The notes beneath the pieces are model-generated. The model had not been told where the DNA came from, did not search any database, and saw only the letters and a program-made list of their open reading frames with translations. A stretch of DNA of 64,000 nt, taken from assembly GCA_964036665.1 (NCBI GenBank), contig OZ038530.1, positions 19,986,001-20,050,000 on the forward strand, in the 5' to 3' direction. The stretch is from Gordius sp. MW1 (Eukaryota > Nematomorpha > Gordioida > Gordea > Gordiidae). How positions within the stretch are numbered: the stretch's first letter is position 1; the number at the start of each line of letters is the position of its first letter. A program made the position numbers and the translations under genes. Shown one piece after another: positions 15,301 to 26,000 of this stretch.

Positions 15301-18300
15301 ACTAGATCAGCATTTCTTACATATATGTGGATGGGACATTGCCGACATCCACCTCGGGGATAAATGCCATCGCACAGGAACGTAGCTGGTTAAGTATCCG
15401 TCTTGTAAGTGTAAAATAACTCCCCTAAGATGTATATGGGTCACAACACAACTAGCAAAATTACTCTTTTCACAGGTTAATGTAGGTGTGGTGGGGGGGG
15501 CAGGCCTCATAAAAATGGCGAAAGTCCACGCACTTTTACATAAATTGTTGCACACACAGAATGACTTCATAAAAACTCGTACAAACACAATTGACCGGGA
15601 GGGGAAGGGGGTAGTGGGGTGTTATAATATTAAAGAACGAAAAAAAAATAAAGAAATATGCAGGGGAAAGCAGGGGACTTGCCTCAGGTCTTTAAGGTCG
15701 CGTAGAAAAAATAGGTAAAAGTCGATTATGTAAGGGGTGGGGTGTGTTGGTATGGGGAATTATTAAGTGGTAATCCTGTAAGCTATTACAAGCTACGGAG
15801 ATGAAAATGATAGGGTGGAGCTTGGGGTACACTAAGCTCGACCATGTGACGAATGACTTTCTCATGACACACTTGGGTATTCACGACCCGAGCCAGAGGC
15901 CTTATTATTTCATAAAATTCTGGCCGGGCTTCGGGCGGCCCATGCATGGCTCGAGTTACAGGATAGCAAGAATACAGTATAAAATAGCTAGTTTATTATA
16001 AAATTTAGCCGGAACCAAACTCGTAACCGAAATATAAAAGCCATCATTTAGGGCCATACCATAAAAATTTCTAACACACACGTGCAAAAATTAGGGTATC
16101 CAGGCTCGTCCTCCTTTAAATGCAAAATTTATTTCGAAAATAACACATTTTTGCCAAAATTTCAGGTAATTTATAACCATTTTTCCCTTCCCCCCCCCCT
16201 CGCTTAAATATCATGATTTTTATTAATCCCCCTAGTACATACTTTATAGTACACCCAGTGTTGCAAAAACGGCTGGGTTTTGTTTGGTCGGCCTTTGATC
16301 TAATTATATTAGTCGCCTAAAACCAAAGCTACACCAACCCAGCCGTTTTTACAGCTTTAGTACATACCTTACCAATCAAAAATACTTGGATTAAAACTTC
16401 TCATGAATAATTTCAGAGGGTTAAAAATACACATCATACATAAGTAAAAACCATACTTAGACATGGGCATAAGGGGGAGGCGGCCCTCTAAATCCAAAAA
16501 ATCTTTAAAATTTAATACAATTATGGCTAGAATCGTAAGAATGATCATTTTGCCCCTCCCTAAATCATTATCGCCCCCCCCCCTTTAATTCAAACCTAGC
16601 CACGCCCATGTACTTTGGCAATGCACGCAGCGTAGCCAGGATTTTCTCAAGGGGGAGGAAAAATTCAAAAAAAATATCGACACTTTTATTTATGTAATGT
16701 AAAAAAAATAAACTTCGCGTCCGGATTTGGAAAAGTCTCTTCTCTTCTCAGAGCATTACTAACGAATTTATATATTAGGGCCCGTCTTAATATATGATTC
16801 AACTTCATGGCGCCAAATTTTTGTTTGTCTAAATTTGCTATATACATGTCCTGGTATCAACAATTTTAGTTTAGTTACCATATGAATATGCATTAAATAA
16901 GCGTAATTAAAGGATAAATATTTGTTTTATGAGCAAAACCACAAAAATAGAACAAAAATGACGTGACGCTCGTATTAAGACACGGCTATATTTTAACATG
17001 CATTCGCTTTTTGAATCTAGATTCAAAATCGCGTATTAAGACGCACCCTTAATTAAACCCATTTAAATTATATAATCTAGAATTGTCAATCCGTTTATAA
17101 GGATATTGTTTCCCTCTACGTTATCAATCCAAACTCACCGTTTTTATACAACAATATCCATTTAAATTAGTTATGAAAAAAAAAACTAAATTTTGGCCAA
17201 GGGGAAGGAAAAGTCCCGCTTTCCGCCCCCTTGGCTACGCGCCTGATATTACTATAATATAGTTAGTAAGATTATACTAAGTTGTATAAGATGAACTTGA
17301 AAGCTTAGCAATTTAAGGAGGGGGAGGGGGGAAGCTACCCTAGCTTTAAAAAGCTTTCAAAGACTTTATAGCATATGCCATTATATTGTACATACATAAT
17401 TCCTATTTAATCCTCCTATCTTCCCCCATATTTAAAATGATTATGATGATGAAAGGGGGTATATATATAATGCGGTGGTGGTTGTAAAAAGGCATACAAA
17501 ACAACATAACCCCGTCCGCAGCCGCACTTAAGCGTAATTTAAAGCAAAACCATGCGTAATGTTTATGGCTCGGCTAGGGTGAGCTGAGCCCTGGTGGAAT
17601 GAATCATTGAGTTTAGTAATAAAAATGAGAGAGAGAAAAAGGAAAATTCGTTAATAATACGTACCCAATTTTTAGCGAAAAACATTTAAATATTCACTCG
17701 CGCAAAAATTTGATTTTAAGCTTATTTTCGAAATGAGTTTTATAACTAACGTTAAAAAATATAAAAAACTTATTTTAAAGGCAAATGTTATATGATTTTC
17801 TATAGGGGTTTAATTCAAAAATAAAATGTATAATGACAACGAAATATTATATTATAAAAGTACGCTTAGTCCAATGTATTGTATTAGCCAATGAAGGTGA
17901 TATTAACACACCTAGCTACTCATAGATATAAAAATTATATGAATTGGTTTCCCAAGTTAGAAAAGTTAGAGTATACAGCGCTTTTAACCTTTTAATAAAA
18001 TATTTCACTAGCTATGATTCTTATTTAATTTTCCCAACAAATTCAATAAGTTTAAAAGGAAAGAAAATAATGGGGTGAGATCTTAACTTGGCCATTAATT
18101 TTTGCTGGCTAGCATTTCTAAAGTTACAAAAATGCTAATGCTATAATAGCATTTTTTAACATAGAGAAACGAAAAAATAAACAACTGTTTCAAAATTTGC
18201 CCAAATAATACCACAGCCGCAAAGTTCATAGTAAGTGAAGCCATAGTTGGGATTTTTAGCTTAGCTCAAAATTATAATCAATAAATTTTCTTTGATATCA

Positions 18301-19368
18301 AAGGTTTAAAGATTTTTAATGCAATTTAAATGAGCAAAAATTTGTTGGCTAATTGAAAATTTTCAATTATGGTTTTTAACTTCCTATTATTAAACAATTT
18401 TATCATATAATTATAATTAAAAGTAATTAGAATTTATAAATTTCGTATGCTAACAAACTTGCATACAAATTTTTGGGTATTAGCAGCATTAAATAAGAGG
18501 ACACCAAATTTGAGTAAATAAATTAGAGGGGCTGATGTTTACCCACAATAATTGGTACTGGCAGCTAGTAAATATTTATTTAGGATTAAATTATAATATG
18601 CCATAATCCCCCAGCAATCAAAAAATTGAGAAAAAGTTATTTATGTAACTAAATAATAAAAAATATTAACACATTTTTTTTGGTACGTTAATTTAAATGA
18701 TTTAATTTCTAATTCTACCTGAAGCAACTGCATCAACTAGGGCACCAATAGCTTTTCCATCATTCCAATCAGATGTGAAATTAGTGACAGTCAAGTCGGG
18801 TATACGACTTTGAATCCAGCTTAATAATTTTTGCTTAGGAGTTGCTTCATGCCCTTTCTTTTTACTACTAGTTTCCACAGTAATTTCATCAACATCCCAT
18901 GATGGAATTGTAATTGAATAATGCAAAATAAGCATCCAAACAAGTCCAAGAATTAATTTCAAGTTACAGTCTATTATATCTGTACTATCTTAAATAATTA
19001 TTAAATAAAATAGCTTAAATAAGTATACCTATGTTGACAATTTTAATTCCCTCTTCATTTCCTAAAAAATCTAGACATACTGAAACATTCTCCAATTTTT
19101 GTGACCTAAATGTTGGTCTCTTATTGTATTTAAGAATTCTTTTTCCTGATAAAACTTCTATTAGTGATACAAGTCTTAACCCATCCGATAAATCTGTTTC
19201 GAGATTCCCAATTTGTTTAGTCGCCACTTTAAGATGTTCATTAACCCATCGTGTGAATGTATTTTGTTGAATTCTCTTCCATCCAGCATCCTCACCAAAT
19301 TCTCGGTCAGCAGAAGGCATATCAGAAAATGTGCGTAAATATGTATTATCCGAATTTACGGAGCTCAT
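652..19368 (-). CDS. Filamin (actin-binding, N-terminal half; 13 exons, continues off left edge)
   Basis: Filamins crosslink F-actin and anchor membrane proteins. They have two N-terminal CH domains followed by about 20 Ig-like repeats. Coding exons read on the minus strand: 19029-19368, 18719-18970, 11994-12091, 11038-11200, 10387-10526, 7848-7925, 7091-7250, 6137-6349, 5216-5356, 4394-4605, 3160-3280, 1710-1903, 652-960. All have GT donors and AG acceptors, and the phases chain without conflict to 807 codons. The start Met ([10 protein letters not shown]) lies just upstream of the conserved [20 protein letters not shown] of the first CH domain. The Ig-like repeats begin at motifs such as [24 protein letters not shown] and YGDGLDG, and end in IPGSPF/IPKTPF-type motifs. 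The last exon ends in a clean donor (AAG then GTATGA), so the gene continues beyond coordinate 1; the dimerising C-terminal repeats are not in the window. Identity is firm; individual boundaries are by eye. Confidence 0.93.
2457..2634. mobile_element. GTCGAC-rich MITE, copy 1
   Basis: It has inverted ends of the type GTGTTGTAAAAACGGCTGGG and inner GGTCGACC/GTCGACTAA palindromes. This is the first of about eleven copies in the window. It lies in the filamin intron between exons 12 and 11. Confidence 0.75.
3840..4040. mobile_element. GTCGAC-rich MITE, copy 2
   Basis: Same family. The left end is degraded (GCTGTTTTAAAAACGGATGG) and the right end is TTTTTACAACACTA. It is in the intron between filamin exons 11 and 10. 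Confidence 0.75.
5524..5689. mobile_element. GTCGAC-rich MITE, copy 3
   Basis: Both ends are intact: TAGTGTTGTAAAAACGGCTG on the left and its inverse on the right, flanked by TA. It lies in the intron between filamin exons 9 and 8. Confidence 0.8.
6031..6127. mobile_element. GTCGAC-rich MITE, copy 4, next to a splice donor
   Basis: A shortened copy (about 97 bp). Its right end falls about 9 bp from the 5' splice site of filamin exon 8 (exon low edge at 6137). Confidence 0.75.
7091..10526 (-). CDS. Filamin exons 5-7: Ig repeat 1 and start of repeat 2
   Basis: Exon 5 (10387-10526) has [20 protein letters not shown], exon 6 (7848-7925) has [20 protein letters not shown], and exon 7 (7091-7250) has [20 protein letters not shown] followed by the next repeat start [11 protein letters not shown]. 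Phases are 1-0, 0-0 and 0-1. The pattern of 'AKFTV', 'YTPP..GTY' and 'SPF.V' is the filamin-type Ig fold (Filamin/ABP280 repeat). Confidence 0.9.
8048..8225. mobile_element. GTCGAC-rich MITE, copy 5
   Basis: Full-length type, in the filamin intron between exons 6 and 5. The inverted halves share GTCGACC and the AAATTTGAAAAACAGACCAG interior found in other copies. Confidence 0.75.
9654..9812. mobile_element. GTCGAC-rich MITE, copy 6 (clear TA flanks)
   Basis: The left edge reads CTC-TA-GTGTTG and the right edge CAACAC-TA-GGTG. The TA at both borders fits a TA target duplication, as made by Tc1/mariner-type transposases (inference). Confidence 0.8.
11038..12091 (-). CDS. Filamin exons 3-4: rest of CH2 and hinge into Ig repeat 1
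   Basis: Exon 3 (11994-12091) encodes [18 protein letters not shown] and continues to AEEWLSVPQ. Exon 4 (11038-11200) encodes the end of CH2 ([20 protein letters not shown]), a proline-rich hinge and the start of Ig repeat 1 ([12 protein letters not shown]). These are textbook filamin CH2 sequences. The intron between them, 11201-11993, carries a MITE. Confidence 0.92.
11687..11846. mobile_element. GTCGAC-rich MITE, copy 7
   Basis: In the intron between filamin exons 4 and 3. The right terminus is disrupted (GTTTAGTGTTTTTAAC). Confidence 0.7.
12376..12505. mobile_element. GGGCGTAGCCAGG-ended MITE, copy 1
   Basis: The ends read CTGGGCGTAGCCAGG and, inverted, CCTGGCTACGCCTATG. A C-run follows the left end and a CCCCTCCCCC run precedes the right end. 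In filamin intron 2. Confidence 0.75.
13381..13718. mobile_element. GGGCGTAGCCAGG-ended MITEs, copies 2 and 3
   Basis: There are two elements almost back to back: 13381-13513 (CATGGGCGTAGCCAGGGG to GACTACGCCCATG) and 13551-13718 (GGGGCTTAGCCAGGGG to TGGCTATGCCCATC). They have different interiors: the second has the AAATTTTAAAAAATTATCAT block, the first does not. At least two subfamilies therefore exist. Confidence 0.75.
13812..14003. mobile_element. GGGCGTAGCC-type MITE, copy 4 (degraded)
   Basis: The left end ATAGGCGTAGCC is followed by a C-rich run. The right end is eroded to CTACTCCTATATG. Confidence 0.55.
14694..14718 (+). repeat. Solo CCCATAAATTGCATAGCAAT tail motif
   Basis: The same roughly 25-bp motif occurs at 430-456, 36608-36637 (inverted), 39579-39596, 55545-55566 (inverted), 58040-58068 and 63007-63030 (inverted), on otherwise different sequences. 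Its core AATTGC-ATA-GCAATT is a perfect palindrome with a 3-nt loop. Confidence 0.7.
14827..14982. mobile_element. GGGCGTAGCCAGG-ended MITE, copy 5
   Basis: CATGGGCGTAGCCAGGG at left and TGACTATGCCCATG at right, with the AAAATTTCAAAAAATTATCA interior block. Confidence 0.75.
16257..16359. mobile_element. GTCGAC-rich MITE, copy 8
   Basis: A short, internally deleted copy in the large filamin intron 2. The left end is GTGTTGCAAAAACGGCTGGG. Confidence 0.7.
16463..17246. mobile_element. GGGCGTAGCC-type MITEs, copies 6 and 7
   Basis: Copy 6 is 16463-16611 (ACATGGGCATAAGGGGG to GCCACGCCCATGTAC). Copy 7 is a longer element, 16629-17246 (GCGTAGCCAGGATTTTCTC to CCCCCTTGGCTACGCG), with an unrelated AT-rich interior. 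All lie in filamin intron 2. Confidence 0.65.
18719..18970 (-). CDS. Filamin exon 2: CH1 end, linker, CH2 start
   Basis: It begins with [18 protein letters not shown], a hallmark of the CH1 C-terminal helix in the filamin/spectrin/alpha-actinin group. A lysine-rich linker follows, then CH2 ([15 protein letters not shown], then [19 protein letters not shown]). It enters at phase 1 and leaves at phase 1. The next exon lies 6.6 kb away across a MITE-rich intron. Confidence 0.92.
19029..19368 (-). CDS. Filamin exon 1: start and CH1 domain
   Basis: First coding exon, 113 codons plus one base (phase 1). It holds the short N-terminal tail and most of the first calponin-homology domain: [17 protein letters not shown], then [17 protein letters not shown], then the filamin-typical [12 protein letters not shown]. 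It ends ATA-G/gtatac. Family proteins have the same order. No upstream in-frame coding was seen, so Met at 19368 is the likely start. Confidence 0.92.
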
Positions 19369-19939
19369 ATCGGACGTTGGCAGCTCCTTAATTACAAATC
19401 TAATTAAAACGTGCTATCGTGGGTATTAAAAAGCTTAAAAATTTGAAAAACGTAGAAAAATGTGGGTATTGATAAAATGCGTGAAAGGATTATCATATGT
19501 GTTTTTCTACACAACTTGATTCATATATAATAAAAGATAAAACAAAACTTTGTTAGCAATTAATATAGGTTACGTTAAATATTCAATCATTTACTCAAGT
19601 CAGATTAATTAAATTAATTAATAATTATTTATTCATCTAAGTTATTCATGAAAGTCCAGTTATTTATTTCTTACTTTTTTTAAATTAGTATATTCAATAT
19701 GAATATTTTATTTAGTACATTCATGTATTTCGCCGATAATATTTCAAAGGTCCAGCGTGAGACGATAACAAAAAGTAAAAGTTACAGCTATATCATAGAA
19801 GAAAACGAGAATTGTGCGCATGATAATATCTCGTTAAAAATGCGCACAAAGAAATATTAATTATCAAGTACGATCAGCCAAGCATGATCTGCCAGCGCAG
19901 CTGCCATTAGTACGCGTATCATAAAGCGAGAAGAGAGAG

Positions 19940-19965
19940 ATGAGGGGGGGGGGGGGGGGGGGGGG
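19940..19965 (+). repeat. Long poly(G) tract
   Basis: An uninterrupted run of over 20 G within an AT-rich intergenic stretch 0.6 kb upstream of the filamin start. Mirror-type C-runs occur at 1557-1573 and 30103-30120. Such tracts can form G-quadruplexes and are also common sequencing-error sites. Confidence 0.8.
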
Positions 19966-20368
19966 AAAGACGAGTATGGTACACTGCACAGCAATGAAAG
20001 ACTGCTTATAAGAGACAACCATGACAATATACATATCATCCTACCAATGTTTAAAGTCGCCCTATTAAGATGCTACCTGTGCCTAAAATAAGAGTAAACC
20101 ATAGAAATTGTTGGATAAGCTTTAAGGGAAAAGATGTGTAAATTAATAATTGTTTAATTATTCAAATTAAGAAAACTTTTAAAATAGTTTTTAAAACAAT
20201 TGTATAATAACCCATATAATTTAGGGCACTATTTGTGTATGAAATATTTAATTAAGTAGTTGTGTAGTTTGAACGATGAAATTTACCAAAATTTAGGTCA
20301 TTCAAATTTGTAAAATAATTTATAAATAGCGACCTTAAGTTTAATTAATTGTTTGATTAGGTATCTTT

Positions 20369-20519
20369 GCAAGGGCGTAACCAGGAGATGGCAGGCCCCT
20401 CTATATCCAGAAATTCGTCAAAATTTAATATAATAAGGCCTAAATTTAAAAAGTAGATTTTTGCCCCTCCCTAAAGCATTATTGTCCCCCTCCAGTTCCA
20501 ATCCTGGCTACGCCCATGG
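20369..20519. mobile_element. GGGCGTAGCCAGG-ended MITE, copy 8
   Basis: AAGGGCGTAACCAGGAG at left and CCTGGCTACGCCCATGG at right, in the intergenic stretch between the filamin and EGF genes. Confidence 0.72.
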
Positions 20520-21300
20520 ACCTTAGCACTTACATATATATATTAAAATTATATACAACTTTAAATAAGTGCAAAGTTTGTATTTCTAAATTATATTAAA
20601 ATTAACTTTAAAGAAGATCCAATTAAAATGTTTTAATTTTAGATTAACGTTTTTGTTTCAGTGGCAATTCGTCTTTTACAGATATCACTTTAAAGCATAG
20701 ATGCAAAAAAGATTCAAACCATGCATGATTTTGAATTTTGATTCATTTTCTTTTTAGTCACGTAATTTATCCTATTTAATACTTCACATGCCCACAATTA
20801 TCATTGTATTTGATTCATTAAATAATATATATCAAGCAAATATTTGCCTTTTCTAGAATAAATGCCGATTTTAGAAATAATCTGAAAACTATTTTTAATT
20901 ATTCGTATAATTTAGGGCAGTCTATTAAGTGTCGCTCGTGGTTGAAATTTACTAACACATTTTCTTCTTTGGTGATAGGAACTATAAAAGAGATTAATAT
21001 TTATTAGCATAGCATTAATAGATTTCTAAGAAATTTAAAAATTTGGAGTTATATCCTTTAATCATTTATACAATTCTTTCAAATGTCAAAGTTCAGCGAT
21101 GAACATGAATTAAAATATAAAAATCATCTAAGATACGAATAGTTTACCTATTTACCCCAATATTAAAAGTGCATAATAAAGGCCATGATAATCATAAGAC
21201 ATATTCGTAAAAGAATTTTTTTACTATATAGTGTTGTTTATAATACAATTTAACATAATCTTGCTTGCCATAGTTTAATAACACAGGTCTACAAAAAAAA

Positions 21301-22123
21301 TCATCCCGCTATCTAACCTATAATTATGATGGAGAATTTTGCGCTGATTAATAATGTGTTTTTAGTTTTTTTCCAAAACCTCCCGTTTTTAAGATAAACG
21401 AGGTTGAAAATGCAAAAATGCCCATTTTACCCCTTCAATAGCCACGAAAATTTTAATTTATATCAAAAAATATTAAATTATTCCTGTAGATTAAAATTTC
21501 ATCTATACGTCCATTATTTTATTTTTTTTATGTGACCCTTATATTTAAATTTATTTGCGTTTACGTTAACCCCTTCCCCTTATCAAAATTCGTCCCGCTA
21601 TGTCTGGAAAAAGGAGTACATTAGATTTCATACTACACACGCGCTATTTACTGACACATATCTCTCTCTCTTTCTCCATCCTTCCACTCCCGCCCCCGTA
21701 GATTAAAATTTCATCTATACGTCCATTATTTTATTTTTTTTATATCTCCTTATATTTAAATTTATACGCGTTTGCGTAAACCCCTTACTCCTTATCAAAA
21801 TTCGGACCACGATGTCTGGTAAACGGAGTTCATTAGAGTTCATACTGCGTACGCGATGTTTACTAACACATATCTATCTCCCTTCACCTACTCTCCTCTC
21901 TTTCTCGTCCACTCCTGCCCCATCATGTGTGCTTGGATAGATAATTTTTTGATATAAATCAAAAATTTCGTAGCTATTGAGCCTCAAAAAGGGGTAAAAT
22001 GGGCATTTTTTGCACCTTCAATCTCGTTTATTTAAAAAACGGGCGGTTTTGGGGAAAAAATAAAAACACATTATTAATCAGCGCAAATTTCTCTATCGAT
22101 TTTTAGGTTAGATAGCGGGATGA
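21301..22123. repeat. Foldback element with about 170-bp inverted arms
   Basis: The ends TCATCCCGCTATCTAACCTA and the inverse TAGGTTAGATAGCGGGATGA enclose arms containing GGGGTAAAATGGGCATTTTT and its inverse. The core holds a direct duplication (GTAGATTAAAATTTCATCTA at about 21486 and about 21699) and pyrimidine-rich CTCTCTC runs. Related pieces occur at 52530-52590 and 54677-54760. It lies 250 bp upstream of the EGF gene start. Confidence 0.75.
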
Positions 22124-22379
22124 AATCACAAGTCAATATTTGTAGAGCTAACTTTAGTAATATTTAAAAGACCTTTAAATTAATCTAAAAAATTTAAGAC
22201 GTTTTAGGCCTATAATTTGTGATTTATACAAATATAGATTAAAGCAAAATGATTCATTGTAAATTGTTCTCTCATTGAAGTAGCGCAAAAATCAAGCGAC
22301 TACTTTTAGAAAGTTCTACTCTAATCAAACGATTTTAAATTAAATTCATAAATAAGATTTATAATAGTTTATTTAAATT

Positions 22380-23046
22380 ATGAAATCCTACTCATGTATT
22401 AGAATGATTACCAACTCATTAGCAACCATAATTATTTTAATTATATGCTCTATGTTGCGCAATTTTGAAAATCGTGATCTTAATATCACTGCTTATATAA
22501 ATAACGGAACAAAAATGTTATCGGATGAAATTGCGATCACTGAAAATTCTATAGACTTGGATGAAGCTTATGTCACATCAAATGAGATTAATGCTGAGCT
22601 AGATGATAACGGTAAATATATAGAAGAAGTTCTAAATGACACCCTTAATTTATTATTGATTTCTAATATTACCGAACCATATCCAGTATTCAAAGAGGAC
22701 TTTAGATATACAACTAAACATCAGAGAATTATAAAAAAGGTACTAACTGACATAGAATCATCAACAAATGTTAATTCGACTATGCCCGAGAAAAGCTATC
22801 TCAAAATTAGGAAACCAATAAAAAACGCATTATCTAAAAACAATAATATGAAGGGGCCAAGGATTGGAATTCCAAGTAAAGGTCATTTGTTAAATCGAGA
22901 AAATTTGATTTCCAAGAAATTAATGGAAAACAACACATGTCGGCCTGCTTGTAACATAAATGCACATTGTGACTCTAGTGATTCTAAAGCCCCAACATGT
23001 ATATGTAATTATGGATACGATGGTGATGGAGTTGCAGAATGTAGAG
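22380..23046 (+). CDS. EGF membrane protein exon 1: signal sequence, ectodomain, EGF1
   Basis: The start Met precedes a hydrophobic stretch typical of a signal sequence. A low-complexity ectodomain follows with several potential N-glycosylation sites (NIT, NGT, NDT, NST, NNT). The exon ends with a six-cysteine EGF module. An uninterrupted frame continues nine codons past the donor (TGT-AGA-G/gttttg) to a stop at 23075, so an unspliced transcript would give a short secreted form of 231 residues. Confidence 0.75.
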
Positions 23047-26000
23047 GTTTTGTTAAAATTTATTGCAAAAACTGAGCTATGAAGTTTATTTCTTGAAATA
23101 TTAACCCGATCAGAGACATAAATTTTACGACTCATATTTTTATTGTATAGATTATATGTTAAAATTCATCTTTTTGTTATAAGAAAAAATAGTAAGAAAA
23201 CTTTATTCGTCTTTAAGATGAGTAAATTTCCATTAGCAAATTTATCTGGTTTGTTTTGGGTTCGGTTATGAGTGCCCATCTCTTTTTCTCGTTTTGAAAG
23301 TTGTTCAAAAATGTTTTAAAGTGGTTTTATCAATTGTAGAGATAATATTTGTCTATATTTTTAACGACGTTAATAATAGAGAGACGGTTCTATATACTTT
23401 TAAAAATACCTTATGATCAACTAAAAGCTTAAGCATTTTGTTCACATATTAATCAAGCCTCTTAAAGTTTCATTATATTGTCGTTTAGTTGTGTTGTTCC
23501 ATGTGTGATTAAAATTTTTAATCGTGGTATAATTGCCTTTGCAGAATTATTCTTCCACAAGGATAGGCGAATGATGAAAAACAAAAAAACCAGGCATAAA
23601 GTGTTGAAGAGCCTAAAAAGTAAGCATAAGAATACAGCATTTTGGGAGTGGTGGAGGGCGTTAGAGCCCTTCAGGCCATCGGCCCGGTCCAACAAGATTT
23701 CGGGCTGGATACATGCAAAAAATTATAAATTAATTGGGCCTGTTAGGTCGGCTGCCCCGAGGCCGACCTGGTCCGAACTAAAACATACTTACCTATAAGG
23801 AAAGGGCATGGGGGTCAGGGTAACAGCCATTCCCATTTTTTGAGCCTTTCTAAAGGTATTACATTTTTTCCAATTAGTTTTTAAAGGCCTAATGAATAAA
23901 TTAAAAATTCTCTGAACTACTTATATTATCTTATTCCGATTTAATATAAAATAAGAAGATGCTTAATACTATATTGATACACAATTTTTATCTTTTATTT
24001 CCATACTACCTCTAATTAGATTAAGAAGTTACATGAATAATTTATATTGTTTCGCTAATTAATAATAACTTTGTAGCCGGTCATTTGTGTGAATTGAATG
24101 TGTGTCAACCCGATGATACATGCATGGAAACTGGAGCTAAAAGTTTCAGGTGTATTTGCAACCCTACAATTTCAGTCCCAATCAACGGCTGTGTTCCATC
24201 TATAAACGTTACTGAAAAAGACAGGCAAAACGCGCGACATTATAAGCATGTAACCGCTGTTTTATTTCTTTTATAATATATTTATAATAGTTGATTCATT
24301 TACTTACAGATTTCATATAGTGAGAGCAATCTGCACTATTGACAACGTTTCATTCATGTTAATTTTATAAATTTAAAAGTGTTATAATCAAAGCGCTATG
24401 TTTTAAAAAGAACGTCTTTATAATACCTATCGCTTTTTGAGAAGCTTATTAAGTCAAAAAAGCAAAGCCATAATAAAAACTTGACGTATTAAACTACATT
24501 TTTCTTGGCAGGAATTACGGAATAAAAAGATTCAGGTTGAAGAGGTGGAGCTATTATCACCCGAATTAATATCACAACTCGAACCGGAGGTTGATGAAAC
24601 AAACGACTATATGGGTAAGATAAAATTATGTCATTTACCTAAAATTAGAGATCTGCACGGGTGCACTAAACCCGACCCGGACCCGGGGTTGGAAATTTTA
24701 AAATGCTTTCGGGTAGGGTTTGGGTTGAAAGTTTTAAACTAAATAGTTTTAGTAATGCTAATAGATTTAACCTGCCTCTTAATCTAATATATAATCCATG
24801 GCTATATCAAGACCGGGGGATAAGGTTAAAATCTACTTTAGGTCGGGTCTAGTCGGATTTGAGCTAAAATTAATAAAGCTTTTCGGGTCGGGTTTACACT
24901 CGTTTATTTTAAAGATCGAATACTGTAAAATATGTTGGAAGAGTTGTTAAAAAGACTATAGATAGAAGTTAACAAACGTTTGAAGTCTTATGGTCAAAAA
25001 AATGACTCAAATATTAGTTGGCCCTCAAACGCCAATTTAAATATGTAAAATAATAAAACGGTTTTTGCATTTAAGGATATATCTTCAATGTTTATAATTG
25101 TTGTTCTTGCCTAAGATTTCAAAGTTAGGATCTAAAATAGTGAAACTAAATTGCAGTAGCTTCAAAATTAAATAGGCGGTATAAAAGGCACCTTATATAT
25201 ATTCTCACTAAGGTCAGCTTAAACATCAACAATTTTACCACAAAAATTATTTGAAAAATTGAAGGTACAATTACCTTTTAAAACTTTAATTTAATTAAAA
25301 ATATGCTGTTTATTTTTAGATGACTTTAGGGTGACCACATCAGGATTCGAAGATTGTCGTATGTGCTCCGGTCCGGGTTCTGAGTGCGTCGTAGCGACTA
25401 ACCTGACTTTATGCTTGTGCTTCCCGGGCTACGAGGGAAAATATTGCGAGCATAAAAGTAAAGCAACATTTAACCAAGTAAAAATATAAAGCCTTTAAAG
25501 TTGCAAATCTAATTTGGTTTTGCTGTAGAACACGACCATTTTTAATTTTGGACAAAAACACATGCTGAAATTTTTTTGCGTACTACGTATGTTAAAGAGC
25601 GGTGAGAAAGCGTTAAAGGCACATAGTTGCTCCGACCAAATCCAATTAAATTCTTATTATATAAAGTATATTTTAGACCGTGTGTGCTTTAAGGTATTTA
25701 TTAAGGTCCCGAATAATATCGAATTACATGAGCATGGCTATGTGAGATAATACACCTTTAAATAAGTCAATGAAGTGATTAAAAAACGTTTGTTTCCATT
25801 TTGTGCATTAATATACAAAAAATAAGTTTCAATAATTGGGAGTTAATTAACACTACACACTCTACTAGTTTCGAGTTTCAAATGGATATTAGACGACAAA
25901 AAGAGTCTACTCTTTTATGGAGGAACCATAGGCGCAATCACATTAACTATCGTAACGATTCTGTGCATCGTATTTTGTAGAAAATCTTCATCCTCTAAGT

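Larger units (their letters stand above)
12092..18718. other. Filamin intron 2 (6.6 kb, MITE-filled)
   Basis: No coding exon was found. Besides the MITEs listed separately it holds AT-rich sequence and two short open stretches at 15488-15718 and 15801-16001 (plus strand) with no recognisable domain. 15880-15960 is locally GC-rich (CCGGGCTTCGGGCGGCC). Confidence 0.75.

Noticed and set aside
22920-23135. Minus-strand 71-codon frame with cysteines
   Set aside because: Antisense shadow of the EGF1 exon.
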